The notes below the pieces were generated by a model. The model saw only the letters and a list, made by a program, of their open reading frames with translations. It was not told the origin of the DNA and did no database searches. This document shows, piece by piece, positions 1-8,809 of a stretch of DNA of 22,017 bases; position 1 is the first letter of the stretch, and each line of letters begins with the position of its first letter. This DNA comes from CAYHZL01 sp964361075. GTDB taxonomy: Bacteria > Bacteroidota > Ignavibacteria > UBA10030 > UBA8401. Both the position numbers and the translations under genes were made by a program. Where the stretch lies: NCBI GenBank assembly GCA_964361075.1, contig CAYHZL010000036.1:1-22017 (forward strand), written 5' to 3'.

Positions 1-1592
1 TTTTGCGTTGGTGAGCTACTATAATAATTTTCATCGTACCAATCGTTACACCACTCCCACACATTGCCGCTCATATCATAAATGCCAAGTTCATTCGGTT
101 GTTTTGTTCCAACTTGGTGTGAAGCACTTCCAGAATTTGAAGAATACCATGCAACAGAATTTATATCATTACTTCCGCTAAATTTATTTCCACTGTTTCT
201 ATTTCCACCTCTCGCTGCATATTCCCATTCGGCTTCAGTTGGCAATCGGTATGTTTCTCCGGAGAGTTCGTTTAACTTCGCAATAAATTGTTGAATATCG
301 TTCCAACTTACTTGCTCTACCGGAAGATTCTCTCCTTTGAAATTACTTGGGTTTGTTCCCATCACCGCTTGCCATTGTTTTTGTGTTACTTCATACTTAC
401 CAATGTTAAAATCGGAAACTGTAACGGAGTGAATTGGTTTTTCATTTTCATAATCATTACTTCCCATTTGAAACGTACCGCCTTGCACAAAAATAAAATC
501 CATATCCAATGTAAATGTTAAACGTCTTCTCATTGCTTCATCTTCATTTGTCCAATCCAAATTAGCTGCAAAAAATTGGAGGAAGCGTTCTTTGGCAAAT
601 TTTTTCTTTTCACTGCTTACATTTTCTGATAAGACTGCTTGCACTTTGTTAAACGCATCGCGCATGGTTTGTAATTTTTCTTCACGTTCGGTGGCAACGC
701 GTTTCTCTTCCGCCTTCTTCGCTTCTATCTCTTTATCAATATCATCGAGAGAAAATCCATCAGAGGATTTTTTCTTGTCCGTTTGTAGTTTTGTGGGTTG
801 TGGTGAAGTTGCATTGGCGAAGGTTGAAGTTCCTCCTGTAAAATAAAAATCTCCTTCAATGGAGTTTGACTCCCACGTTATTTGTGCGCCACCGCTTTGT
901 TGCCGCACCGCAGTACGAACATTTTTAAAGACATCTTCAATTTTAAGTCCGGGTGCATTAAGATATTGCAATAACATTCCTGTATATAATCCGTTTCGCC
1001 CGCTGCCATCAGAGGCAACAGAACCGGGAGACGTTGAATAGGCGATGAGCGTTCCAACAGGTGCGTTCATTTGTGCAAGTCCGCGCGACGCGTTGCGTAC
1101 AGTTTTTGGTAGAGGATTATCGCGGCAGGCATCGAGCACAACAATATTCAATCTGCTTCGTGCGCCTTCCATTTCTGCAAGCACACGTCGTGCATCAACT
1201 GCTTCCAAATCAACATCCTGTTCTTTATTAATCTTCGCACCGATTGGTATTAAATAATTATTTCCGGCAATCTGCACACCGTGCCCGGAATAATAAAAAA
1301 GTGCAACAGCATTGGAATTGAGTTGTTCTCCCCACGTAGCAATTGCTTTCTTCATTTCGTTCTGGTTCAGATTCGTGTATTCAAGAACACGAAAGTTTGC
1401 ATTGCGTAATGCCTGAGCAATATCCTTCGCATCATTTTCCGGATTGCGAAGCGGTGCAGAGGCATATTTTGAATTGCCAATCACCAACGCAATGCGTTGT
1501 TCGTTCGCTTGTTGTTGAACAGGTTTAAATCCTTTTGTTTGAGCAAACATTAAAAACGGAAGGATGGTCAGTATTGTAAACCACTTTTTCAT
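1..1592 (-). CDS. Secreted caspase-fold / SUMF1 (formylglycine-enzyme-like) fusion, C-terminus beyond window
   Basis: The frame is open from an ATG at 1592 to the window edge, giving 530 residues without a stop, so the gene is partial. The first 18 residues (MKKWFTILTILPFLMFAQ) look like a signal peptide, so the protein is probably exported. Residues about 35-245 match a peptidase C14 caspase fold: the catalytic His is in YYSGHGVQI (H104) and the Cys in VVLDACRDNP (C156). A Lys/Glu-rich, probably coiled linker follows. From about residue 365 there is a SUMF1/FGE-sulfatase domain, with FQMGSNDYENEKP, GKYEVTQKQWQAVMG, YRLPTEAEWEYAARGG and YDMSGNVWEW. The end of that domain is missing, so I cannot see whether the FGE copper cysteines exist; most bacterial members of this fusion type are not sulfatase activators. 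GAGGTG sits just before the start. The substrate is unknown. Domain calls are firm; the cellular role is not. Confidence 0.9.
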   Translation of the reverse strand, partial: MKKWFTILTILPFLMFAQTKGFKPVQQQANEQRIALVIGNSKYASAPLRNPENDAKDIAQALRNANFRVLEYTNLNQNEMKKAIATWGEQLNSNAVALFYYSGHGVQIAGNNYLIPIGAKINKEQDVDLEAVDARRVLAEMEGARSRLNIVVLDACRDNPLPKTVRNASRGLAQMNAPVGTLIAYSTSPGSVASDGSGRNGLYTGMLLQYLNAPGLKIEDVFKNVRTAVRQQSGGAQITWESNSIEGDFYFTGGTSTFANATSPQPTKLQTDKKKSSDGFSLDDIDKEIEAKKAEEKRVATEREEKLQTMRDAFNKVQAVLSENVSSEKKKFAKERFLQFFAANLDWTNEDEAMRRRLTFTLDMDFIFVQGGTFQMGSNDYENEKPIHSVTVSDFNIGKYEVTQKQWQAVMGTNPSNFKGENLPVEQVSWNDIQQFIAKLNELSGETYRLPTEAEWEYAARGGNRNSGNKFSGSNDINSVAWYSSNSGSASHQVGTKQPNELGIYDMSGNVWEWCNDWYDENYYSSSPTQ

Positions 1593-1622
1593 AAGCACCT
1601 CAAAGAATATTAATTGATGATA

Positions 1623-1655
1623 CAAAGGTATTCAAATAAATCTTTTCATGCAAAA
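1623..1655 (-). promoter_or_regulatory. Bacteroidetes-type promoter for the caspase-fold gene
   Basis: On the minus strand TTTTG (1651-1655) is followed after 20 bp by TACCTTTG (1623-1630). This fits the Bacteroidetes sigma-ABfr consensus (TTTG, 19-20 bp, TAnnTTTG). Transcription would begin around 1616, leaving a leader of about 25 nt before the ATG at 1592. It is the only clear promoter of this class I found in the window. Confidence 0.6.
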
Positions 1656-1727
1656 TAACTTTTTGAGATACAAAGATGTCTTTAGCCACAGGTAACGTAA
1701 CTACTCATCGTTATTGTTGATTCAACT

Positions 1728-1834
1728 AATCCCCCTGCCCCCCTTTCAAGGGGGAATTTGCACAATACATTTCCTTTTTGTAAAAAAGAAATTTGCAAAA
1801 TACATTCCCCCTTGAAAATGGGGTTAGGGGGATT
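1728..1834. repeat. Imperfect inverted-repeat element with C-rich/G-rich ends
   Basis: The element opens with AATCCCCCTGCCCCCCTTTC and closes with the near-complement ending GGGGTTAGGGGGATT. Each arm is about 30 bp and itself contains a CCCCCTT...AAGGGGG hairpin. The middle carries two similar TTTGCA(C/A)AATACATT words. The right end stops one base short of the cstA stop codon. There is no ORF in it. It resembles a dispersed palindromic intergenic repeat (MITE-like), and could also fold as a 3' hairpin for cstA transcripts. Confidence 0.6.
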
Positions 1835-1835
1835 T

Positions 1836-3689
1836 TCAACTCATTCCATATTCCGGCGGTACAAATCCTTCCACACTGCCATCAACAATTTTTCCGTTCA
1901 CCGAATATTGTTTCTTCACCAACACGCGGTACCATCGCCGCGCTGAATCAACAAGAATAATTATAGCACAGACAAGAATAATCACTGTCAGCACAACATC
2001 AACGTACCCTTGTGTTGCCGTTGCCGGATTTTTTATCAGCGGATAAAAATTATCGGTGATATTTAAAACTCCGGCTGTGAGTGTTGTTGTAGAAACAAAC
2101 GCCAGCGGCAATGCCGAGACCCACACATACTTTTCTTTTCCGGCATTAATAATTGCCGAAGTAACAACCGACAGCGCAACACACGCAAGCAGTTGATTTG
2201 CCACACCAAACATGGGCCAAATTGTGCTCACACTTCCTGTATGAATAAAGTACGCCCACGACACTACAATTATTGCCGTTGCAATCAATGAACCGGGAAG
2301 CCAATTCGTTCGTTCGAATGGTTTATAAAATTTTCCGAGAAATTCCTGCACTAAAAATCTTCCAACGCGAGTGCCGGCATCAATGGTTGTGAGAATGAAT
2401 AATGCTTCAAACATAATTGCGAAGTGATACCAATACGACATCAATCCGCGCATGCCGGGAATTGCAGAAAAAATTTGTGCGAATCCGACGGCAAGTGACA
2501 CCGCGCCTCCCGGTCTTCCGGCAATTACTTCGCCAACTTCACGCGCAAGTTCATCGAGATTGACAGGAACCATATTCAGTGTTGCGAACTTTGCCGGCGA
2601 AACATTTATTGCAAAATAATCTGCAGGATGAAGTGAACATGCCGCGATGAGCGCGATGATACCGACAAGTCCTTCCATGAGCATTGCGCCGTACCCAATA
2701 AAACGGGCATCAGATTCTTTGTTGATCATCTTTGGCGTTGTGCCGGAAGCAATGAGCGAATGAAATCCTGAAATTGCTCCGCACGCAATTGTTACAAACA
2801 CAAACGGAAAAAGTTTTCCCGGAATAATTGGACCGCCGCCGCCGGCAAACATTGTTACCATCGGCATTTTCAAATCGGGCATCACAATGAATACACCTAT
2901 CACAAGTCCGGCAACTGTTCCTATTTTCATGTACGAACTTAAGTAATCGCGCGGTGCAAGCAGCAGCCAGACCGGAAGAATGGATGCAAAAAATCCGTAC
3001 ACTGCCATCGAATTAATTATTGCCGTACGTGAAAGAGTGAAATACGGCGCCAGAAAAGAATTCGGAATATATCCGCCGAGAAAAACACACAGCAGTACAC
3101 CGAACACACCAATGTAACTTGCTTCGGCAATTTTTCCTTTGCGAAAACTATTCATATACCAACCGACAAATATTGCAAGCGGAATAGTCATCGCGATAGT
3201 GAATGTTCCCCACGAACTTTCGTGCAGCGCGTTGGTAACCGCGAGACCAAGTCCGGCAAGTGCGATGATGATGATAAAAAGAATTGCGATGGACGCAATG
3301 GTTCCTGCAAGCGGACTCACTTCGTTGCGTGCAATTTCTGCGAGAGATTTTCCGTTGCGCCGAATGGAAAGTGCAAGCACGGTAAAATCGTGCACCGCGC
3401 CGCTCAACACCACGCCAACAAGCAGCCACAGAAATCCCGGAAGAAATCCGAATTGTGCCGCAAGCACTGGACCGATAAGCGGACCTGCACCGGAAATTGC
3501 CGCGAAGTGATGACCGAACAAGACCCATTTATTTGTCGGATGATAATTTTGTCCGTCGTTAAATTGATGCGCCGGTGTAATGCGCGTATCATCGAACGCA
3601 ATTATTTTTGCAGAAATAAATGCGCTGTAGTAGCGATACATAATGACCAACACACACAACGCGCCGAGAAGAAAAGGAAAAGCATTCAT
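1836..3689 (-). CDS. cstA: CstA-family carbon starvation / peptide-pyruvate transporter
   Basis: This is a 617-aa polytopic inner-membrane protein of the CstA family, whose members import peptides or pyruvate, often under nutrient limitation. Family signatures are plain: RYYSAFISAKI near the N-terminus, then TPAHQFNDGQNYHPTNKWVL (about 39-58), FGHHFAAISGAGPLIGPVLA (about 58-77), GAVHDFTVLALSIRRNGKSL, NKESDARFIGYGAMLMEGLV in the middle and WPMFGVANQLLA in the C-terminal half. The length fits the shorter, roughly 600-aa branch (E. coli CstA is about 700 aa). No Shine-Dalgarno precedes the ATG at 3689, but the reading frame begins exactly where the family does. The gene stands alone: it is separated from yraN upstream by a repeat element and from the caspase-fold gene downstream by another. 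Substrate is inferred from the family only. Confidence 0.93.
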   Translation of the reverse strand: MNAFPFLLGALCVLVIMYRYYSAFISAKIIAFDDTRITPAHQFNDGQNYHPTNKWVLFGHHFAAISGAGPLIGPVLAAQFGFLPGFLWLLVGVVLSGAVHDFTVLALSIRRNGKSLAEIARNEVSPLAGTIASIAILFIIIIALAGLGLAVTNALHESSWGTFTIAMTIPLAIFVGWYMNSFRKGKIAEASYIGVFGVLLCVFLGGYIPNSFLAPYFTLSRTAIINSMAVYGFFASILPVWLLLAPRDYLSSYMKIGTVAGLVIGVFIVMPDLKMPMVTMFAGGGGPIIPGKLFPFVFVTIACGAISGFHSLIASGTTPKMINKESDARFIGYGAMLMEGLVGIIALIAACSLHPADYFAINVSPAKFATLNMVPVNLDELAREVGEVIAGRPGGAVSLAVGFAQIFSAIPGMRGLMSYWYHFAIMFEALFILTTIDAGTRVGRFLVQEFLGKFYKPFERTNWLPGSLIATAIIVVSWAYFIHTGSVSTIWPMFGVANQLLACVALSVVTSAIINAGKEKYVWVSALPLAFVSTTTLTAGVLNITDNFYPLIKNPATATQGYVDVVLTVIILVCAIIILVDSARRWYRVLVKKQYSVNGKIVDGSVEGFVPPEYGMS

Positions 3690-3720
3690 GGCAATTATGA
3701 ATTATGAATGTTGGATTTAA

Positions 3721-3868
3721 TAACTGATGTTACGCAACAAGGGAAAAAACAACCGTCATTCCCGCATGTTTTTAGCGGGAATCTATAAAATGGATGCCCG
3801 AATAAAGCATTCGGGCATGACATCCTTATTTTGTTAGGTTTTGTTTATGCCGTGCGTAACATCAGTTA
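3721..3868. mobile_element. 148-bp MITE-like element with perfect 16-bp terminal inverted repeats
   Basis: TAACTGATGTTACGCA at 3721-3736 is repeated exactly as its reverse complement at 3853-3868. Inside lie two nested hairpins: ATTCCCGC (3758-3765) with GCGGGAAT (3775-3782), and a perfect 10-bp stem ATGCCCGAAT (3794-3803) with its complement at 3809-3818. There is no coding capacity. The outer TTA of the right terminal repeat is the stop codon (TAA) of yraN. I see no clear target duplication. Confidence 0.65.
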
Positions 3869-4249
3869 ATAAAAGGCATTTTTATGATGGATAATGTTCG
3901 GCTTATTGTTTTCCAAATGTATTGCAACAACATCAAACCGGCATGAAATATTTTCAATATTATTTTTTAGAACATATCCTTCTGCAGTTCGGCGAAGTAA
4001 TTCTTGTTTCTTCGGTGTTACTGATTCTTCTGCACTGCCGAATTTTTCATTGCGACGAAATTTAACTTCAATAAAAACAAGCTCGTCTTTCTCTTTCGCA
4101 ATAACATCAATCTCGCCGTGATTATAATAGAAGTTGCGTTCAATAATTTCAAATCCTTTTTGTTGAAGAAACTTTACCGCAACGTCTTCCCAATTTGTTC
4201 CAATTGTTCTTTGCGACTTTGTGCCTTTGCGGTTCGCGGAGGTTTTCAT
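3866..4249 (-). CDS. yraN: YraN / UPF0102-family putative endonuclease
   Basis: A 127-aa protein with the UPF0102 pattern: GTNWEDVAVKFLQQKGFEII at the N-terminus, then HGEIDVIAKEKDELVFIEVK (44-63) and SAEESVTPKKQELLRRTAE. E46, D48 and the E61-V-K63 motif form the PD-(D/E)xK-like nuclease core of this Holliday-junction-resolvase-like family. Its natural substrate is not established. The ATG at 4249 overlaps the rnhB stop by 4 bp (ATGA), indicating translational coupling; rnhB-yraN adjacency is common in bacteria. The stop codon falls in the terminal repeat of the MITE-like element, but length is normal for the family, so the gene appears intact. Confidence 0.9.
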   Translation of the reverse strand: MKTSANRKGTKSQRTIGTNWEDVAVKFLQQKGFEIIERNFYYNHGEIDVIAKEKDELVFIEVKFRRNEKFGSAEESVTPKKQELLRRTAEGYVLKNNIENISCRFDVVAIHLENNKPNIIHHKNAFY

Positions 4250-4842
4250 AATTCAACATGAAAAGATTTTCTGTGAATTGTTGTATAGCCATGCTGCTGG
4301 ATTGCGTCAATATGTTGTTTCGTGCCGTAACCTTTGTGTTTCGCAAAACCGTACTGCGGAAATTCAAGATCGTATTCGCGCATCATTGCGTCGCGCGTTA
4401 CTTTTGCTACAATGGAAGCCGCCGCAATGGAATGTGAAAGTCCATCTCCTTTGATAATATTTTCGACAGGGAAAGATTCGTGTGTAAAAAAATTACCATC
4501 CACCAAAAGCTGATGCGGTTTCATTTTCAGTTTCTCAATCGCCTTATTCATTGCCAGAAACGATGCCTGCAAAATATTGATGCGATCAATTATTTCGTGA
4601 TTGACAATGCCAACTCCGATGCCGAGCGCTTGTTCAAAAATACAATGATACAATGCTTCACGTTTTTTTTCTGTGAGTTTTTTCGAGTCGTTCACGCCGT
4701 CTATTAATACATCTTTCGGAAAAATGACTGCGGCGGCAACAACCGGACCGGCAAGCGGACCGCGACCGGCTTCATCAACACCGGCAATATGCTCAATTCC
4801 TTGCAGCCAGTATTTTTTTTCGTAGTGAAGTAAATCTATCAT
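4246..4842 (-). CDS. rnhB: Ribonuclease HII
   Basis: A 198-aa type 2 RNase H, which removes RNA and misincorporated ribonucleotides from RNA-DNA hybrids in the cytoplasm. The hallmark IAGVDEAGRGPLAGPVVAAA spans residues 19-38, supplying D23 and E24. The third acidic residue is D115 in LLVDGN, and the fourth is D151 in SIAAASIVAKVTRD. GFAKHKGYGT and HRKSF complete the usual C-terminal pattern. The length is typical. It begins 10 bp after the UbiA-family gene and ends in a 4-bp overlap with yraN, so it is an internal gene of the rimO-to-yraN string. An AGGATG upstream of the ATG is a weak ribosome site. Confidence 0.95.
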   Translation of the reverse strand: MIDLLHYEKKYWLQGIEHIAGVDEAGRGPLAGPVVAAAVIFPKDVLIDGVNDSKKLTEKKREALYHCIFEQALGIGVGIVNHEIIDRINILQASFLAMNKAIEKLKMKPHQLLVDGNFFTHESFPVENIIKGDGLSHSIAAASIVAKVTRDAMMREYDLEFPQYGFAKHKGYGTKQHIDAIQQHGYTTIHRKSFHVEL

Positions 4843-4852
4843 GATCAGTATT

Positions 4853-5695
4853 TCATCCTACATAAATTGCCAGCAAACCAACAAACATATCATACTTCAA
4901 GACGGTACTAATACAATGCAAATTCCGTTCGCTCGTATCTTTTCTTAAAGAAAAAATAAGATACAGTAAGACTGCATTCACTCCGAGATTAACGAGAATA
5001 AAATATTTTATTCCGTAGTGATGTGCAAAGTAAGGAAAGAGTGTTGAAACAATTACAGACATCAGAAAAATTGTTGCAACATTCGCCGAAACTTTCATTC
5101 CATACTTAATCGGAAAAGTGACCGCGCCAAGTTTTTCATCTCCGACAACATCCTCCATGTCTTTAATAATTTCTCTGCCAACATTAATAAGAAACGCAAA
5201 CACCGCCGGAATAATTGCCTGTCGAATATTTCCCACCGCCGCGCCGCCATAAATAAATGCAAGTCCCGTTAACGCTCCAACTAGTACGTTGCCGGCAAGC
5301 GGTGTGGATTTTAATTTATAACTGTATAAAAAAATTGCCGGCACTGCATAGAGTGCAATGAGAAATGCATTCCACGATGCTTGGTAACTCATCATCAAGC
5401 CGGCACAAGAAAGCGCGGCATAATATAACGCTGCATCAAATTTCGTTATCACGCCGCGTGGCAATGGTCGCTCCGGTTTATTTATTTTGTCTATTTCAAT
5501 ATCATAAATATCGTTGATGACCATTCCGCCGCCGCCGATGAGCGCGCCGCCGAATGATGCGAATATCATCGAGAGCATCTGTGTGTCTGTTCCGCCGGCA
5601 AGCAAACACGAAACAAAAATTGATGCCGCAGTGATAATAAAATTTATCGGGCGAAGAAGTGTAATCCACACAAGCAGTGTAGTGTTAGAATTCAT
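4853..5695 (-). CDS. UbiA-superfamily prenyltransferase (digeranylgeranylglyceryl-phosphate-synthase-like)
   Basis: A 280-aa polytopic membrane protein of the UbiA superfamily. The first Asp-rich motif is NDIYDIEIDKINKPERPLPR (61-80) and the second is DMEDVVGDEKLGA near residue 180; together they bind the Mg-diphosphate of the prenyl donor. The NDIYD-EID-INKP-RPLPRG pattern is closest to the branch annotated as geranylgeranylglycerol-phosphate geranylgeranyltransferase, the archaeal-type lipid enzyme that also has homologues in FCB bacteria. A menaquinone, heme or other aromatic-acceptor prenyltransferase cannot be excluded from sequence alone. The start overlaps the 3' end of the Omp85 gene by about 11 bp. 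No GGGP synthase gene is in the window to support the lipid assignment. Confidence 0.82.
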   Translation of the reverse strand: MNSNTTLLVWITLLRPINFIITAASIFVSCLLAGGTDTQMLSMIFASFGGALIGGGGMVINDIYDIEIDKINKPERPLPRGVITKFDAALYYAALSCAGLMMSYQASWNAFLIALYAVPAIFLYSYKLKSTPLAGNVLVGALTGLAFIYGGAAVGNIRQAIIPAVFAFLINVGREIIKDMEDVVGDEKLGAVTFPIKYGMKVSANVATIFLMSVIVSTLFPYFAHHYGIKYFILVNLGVNAVLLYLIFSLRKDTSERNLHCISTVLKYDMFVGLLAIYVG

Positions 5696-7481
5696 TCACG
5701 ATCCCAAAATGTATTTTTCCGTTGCTGAATGTATCGCCCTGCCCCAGTGCATAACTGACGCTGATGACACCAAGATTTGTTTCGATGCGCGCGCCAACGC
5801 CGATGCCTTGTAAATATTTTTCCTGCGCAGCAATTCCTATCGTTGTAATTGCAGGACGTGTGAAATATCCTGCATCAAAAAAAGCAAACAAACTCGATGA
5901 GCGATCAAGCAAAAAACGATATTCAAGATTGAGCCACTCCATTGTTGAACCGTAAAATTGTTTTTCGCGATACCCGCGCACCGTTGTTGTTCCGCCAAAT
6001 TGATACATATCGCTCAACTCAATTTGATTCGAAATGAGCTGCTTGCCGTACACACCCAACGCGATTACATTGCGCTGCAGTGGAGAATAAAAAGTTTGCA
6101 GTGCGAACGATGTTTTCTCAATTGAATATTTTTTTTCCGGCGCCAACGAAAGATATTGTTCCGGACCTGTAATTGTTTTCGTTCCACGTTGATAAAACAA
6201 TTCGCAGCGCACACCCGAAGTCGGCACACGCACATTGTTGCGTGTATCGTACGAAAAATCCACGCCGTATGAAAGTGTGCTGCTTTCGAACACTGAAAAT
6301 TGTTGCAGCGATGCAGAGGGATACACCGATTCATAATCGCCGCTCAACGCAACTGATAGTTCATCCGACAACGCATATTCCGTGCGTGTGGTGATACTGT
6401 TTTTCACATACGACGAATCTTGTTTACGTTGAAAGTACGCAACGCTTGCTGTCAGCGGAATATTGCCGAGCCACGGTTCGGTGTAATGCAATTCCAATTC
6501 TTGCGTTGTTGCCGTTTCGCGCTGCCACCGCACCGATGCTTTCCGTCCTGTTCCAAGAATGTTGCGCAACAAAATATTCACAGCGCCGGTTAAATATCCG
6601 TCGCCGCCGGTCGTCGCAGAAGGAACATAACCGAGAACACCATCGAACATGTTTGCATTTCCTTCCTGCACAGTGAACAGCACGCCGCCATTCGACACAG
6701 CAGAATCGTTTGCCATGTCCGTGAGATACACTTGCGGCTCACTCACCGATGAAAATATTTGCAGGCGCTGCAACCGCCGCTGCATCCGTTCAAATTTTTT
6801 CTGTGCGAATATTTCATTCTCACTCAATCGTGCTTCGCGCGCCACAACATAATTTTTTGTGGTCGAATTTCCTTCCACACTGATTTCGGTAATGCACACT
6901 TTTACTTCTTCGTCAATATGCAACGTGATATGCACTTCGTTCATAGCATTTTCATAATCGAACTGTGGAGAAATTTTTGCCAACGGAAATCCGTTGTTAT
7001 TGTAATATTCCAATACGACACGAATGTCATTTTCCAATATGTCTTGTTTCAACGGTGCACCAACTTTTGTATCCATCAACGAACGCAGTTGTGCATCATT
7101 CACGCGCGCATTGCCGGTAACATTCAACTGTGCTATGAATGTTTGCTTTCCTTCAGTAAGATAAAATGAAATGGTAACGTGGCTGCTATCGTGCGAAAAA
7201 TTTGTTTGAAGAGAATCAATTTGCAGAGAAAAAAAACTTGCCTGAGTGTAGATGCGGCAAAGTGCTTCCAACGATTGCTGAACCTGTGCTTGTGTAAACA
7301 GTGATTGTTCTTTCATCGGCAATGTTTCGAGCAGTTCGCGTTCACTGAAATATGTTACGCCAACAAATTGTATTGAAGAAATTTTTGATTCGGCAGCGTG
7401 CAGCACACTAACGCCGGCAAAAAAAATAAGCCAGTTGAACCACACAACCGGCTTGATATGCAGAGACAACACTTTCATCAT
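5685..7481 (-). CDS. Omp85/BamA-family outer-membrane protein with POTRA repeats
   Basis: A protein of about 598 aa beginning MMKVLSLHIKP with a hydrophobic signal peptide ending near VSVLHAAES. The N-terminal half carries POTRA-like modules: ISSIQFVGVTYFSERELLET, FIAQLNVTGNARVNDAQLRS and ITEISVEGNSTTKNYVV. The C-terminal half is a 16-strand-type barrel with the conserved loop-6 motif VRGYREKQF (about residue 501) and a terminal aromatic (NEF). With only about three POTRAs it is shorter than canonical BamA, and is more like the TamA/accessory Omp85 group; it could insert outer-membrane proteins or move a partner. The frame can be extended to an ATG at 7526, but that would put 15 charged residues before the signal peptide and overlap the GWxTD gene, so I prefer 7481. 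There is no clear Shine-Dalgarno at either start. Confidence 0.87.
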   Translation of the reverse strand: MMKVLSLHIKPVVWFNWLIFFAGVSVLHAAESKISSIQFVGVTYFSERELLETLPMKEQSLFTQAQVQQSLEALCRIYTQASFFSLQIDSLQTNFSHDSSHVTISFYLTEGKQTFIAQLNVTGNARVNDAQLRSLMDTKVGAPLKQDILENDIRVVLEYYNNNGFPLAKISPQFDYENAMNEVHITLHIDEEVKVCITEISVEGNSTTKNYVVAREARLSENEIFAQKKFERMQRRLQRLQIFSSVSEPQVYLTDMANDSAVSNGGVLFTVQEGNANMFDGVLGYVPSATTGGDGYLTGAVNILLRNILGTGRKASVRWQRETATTQELELHYTEPWLGNIPLTASVAYFQRKQDSSYVKNSITTRTEYALSDELSVALSGDYESVYPSASLQQFSVFESSTLSYGVDFSYDTRNNVRVPTSGVRCELFYQRGTKTITGPEQYLSLAPEKKYSIEKTSFALQTFYSPLQRNVIALGVYGKQLISNQIELSDMYQFGGTTTVRGYREKQFYGSTMEWLNLEYRFLLDRSSSLFAFFDAGYFTRPAITTIGIAAQEKYLQGIGVGARIETNLGVISVSYALGQGDTFSNGKIHFGIVNEF

Positions 7482-7498
7482 GTGTACGACACGCTTTA

Positions 7499-8797
7499 TT
7501 ATTTTATACGCTGTAACATATCCCAAATCGGAGTAAGTAATTTATAATCACCGAAGCCGGTTTCATCTATAAAAATAACCTGACGATTGTATTCGTAGTA
7601 CGCCCACACTTCGTATGGTTTGGAATCAATATCGAACGGATGCCGCTCAACGTTATTCGGCGGACCAAAAATAATAAAGACCATTCCCATATCGGTTTGC
7701 CAGCCCTTCCTATAATGCGAGAAATGTTCGTTCGCATATTCAACGCGCCGGTAATACTCTTCCATAAATTCGTTGCGCTTTGTGTCCGGACTCGGATCGC
7801 GCTTTCTCCAAAATTCTTGAAATAGTTTTTGTTTCTCTTCTACTGTATTTGCTTTTTCGAATACATCGTATTCTTTTCCTTTTGCGATGTAACGCAATTG
7901 TTTGACGGCAAGATCAAGATCGTTCACGTTCAGCGGCAAATTTCCCCACCGGACAATAAACGCGCGTTGTTTTTTTGCCGATACAATTTCGCCATCACCG
8001 CCATACAAGAGTGATTTCACTTCAACAGAGAGCGTGTACGAACCGCTGGAATATTGCGCACTGTCTAATTGATCAATAATCTGATTTTTATTTCCCCGTA
8101 ACGGATGAATTGATTTCAGAGAAAAAATCTGGTCGTTATTTTTATTGAAGATGGAATACGTTATTTCTACGGAATCGGTTCGCCGCTGATCGTATAATTC
8201 AAAGAAGACGTGAAAATCATTTTTTGTGGTGTTCACGTTGGCGGAAATATTCGGAACAATATTTTTTTTCTTTCCTTCAGCGCTCACCTTGCTGACCAGC
8301 ATAATATCGCTCACCGCTAATTGTTCAAGAGAATAATTGCCGACGATAATTTTTCTTACAACTGTCGAAAGTTTTTTCGATTCACCATCGCGCACTTGTG
8401 CACGCATTGTATAGATGCCCGGAGCGATATTCAGTGAACGCTGCGTAAGACTGTACGCTTTTTTGGATTGAGTTTCTTCAAAGTTAGAAAGCCGAATATC
8501 TTCGCTCCATGATTTTTCGAGAAGCGAAGTATTATCGTTTTCAAATATATTGATGGTTACTTCGTAGCGCGCACTGAAGAGTGAATTACCGGCAACAAAC
8601 CGTAGCACATCGTACGGCACTTGCACATACACATCGAGGCGGGAAGTAAGAGAATCGTTGGCAAAACTTAACGCATCAATGTAAAAATCCGGAACATCTA
8701 CTACCACCGCGCGCGGATGTTCTACTTGCGCAAAGAGCATAGAGACAGAAATGGTTGTACACAAAATGAAAGCAAGTGAAAAATATATTTTCTTCAA
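7499..8797 (-). CDS. Secreted GWxTD-domain protein
   Basis: A 432-aa protein with a signal peptide (MKKIYFSLAFILCTTISVSM, then LFAQ). The middle is a beta-rich region of repeated extracellular-type segments. The C-terminal third carries the GWxTD domain, with FQEFWRKRDPSPDTKRNEFM, then YRKGWQTDMGMVFIIFGPP (GWQTD at about 365-369) and YEVWAYYEYNRQVIFID. The domain family is known from Chlorobi, Ignavibacteria, Acidobacteria and relatives; its biochemical role is unknown. The start codon is TTG, supported by a strong GAGGAG 5 bp upstream that overlaps the end of rimO. The protein sits directly upstream of an Omp85 gene, which suggests a periplasmic or outer-membrane partner role (inference). 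Confidence 0.9.
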   Translation of the reverse strand: MKKIYFSLAFILCTTISVSMLFAQVEHPRAVVVDVPDFYIDALSFANDSLTSRLDVYVQVPYDVLRFVAGNSLFSARYEVTINIFENDNTSLLEKSWSEDIRLSNFEETQSKKAYSLTQRSLNIAPGIYTMRAQVRDGESKKLSTVVRKIIVGNYSLEQLAVSDIMLVSKVSAEGKKKNIVPNISANVNTTKNDFHVFFELYDQRRTDSVEITYSIFNKNNDQIFSLKSIHPLRGNKNQIIDQLDSAQYSSGSYTLSVEVKSLLYGGDGEIVSAKKQRAFIVRWGNLPLNVNDLDLAVKQLRYIAKGKEYDVFEKANTVEEKQKLFQEFWRKRDPSPDTKRNEFMEEYYRRVEYANEHFSHYRKGWQTDMGMVFIIFGPPNNVERHPFDIDSKPYEVWAYYEYNRQVIFIDETGFGDYKLLTPIWDMLQRIK

Positions 8798-8809
8798 TCG
8801 CGCTCCTCA

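Noticed and set aside
3139..3707. Several long open frames on both strands inside cstA
   Set aside because: They are out-of-frame shadows of a GC-rich membrane-protein gene with strong CstA motifs; none has a recognisable domain.
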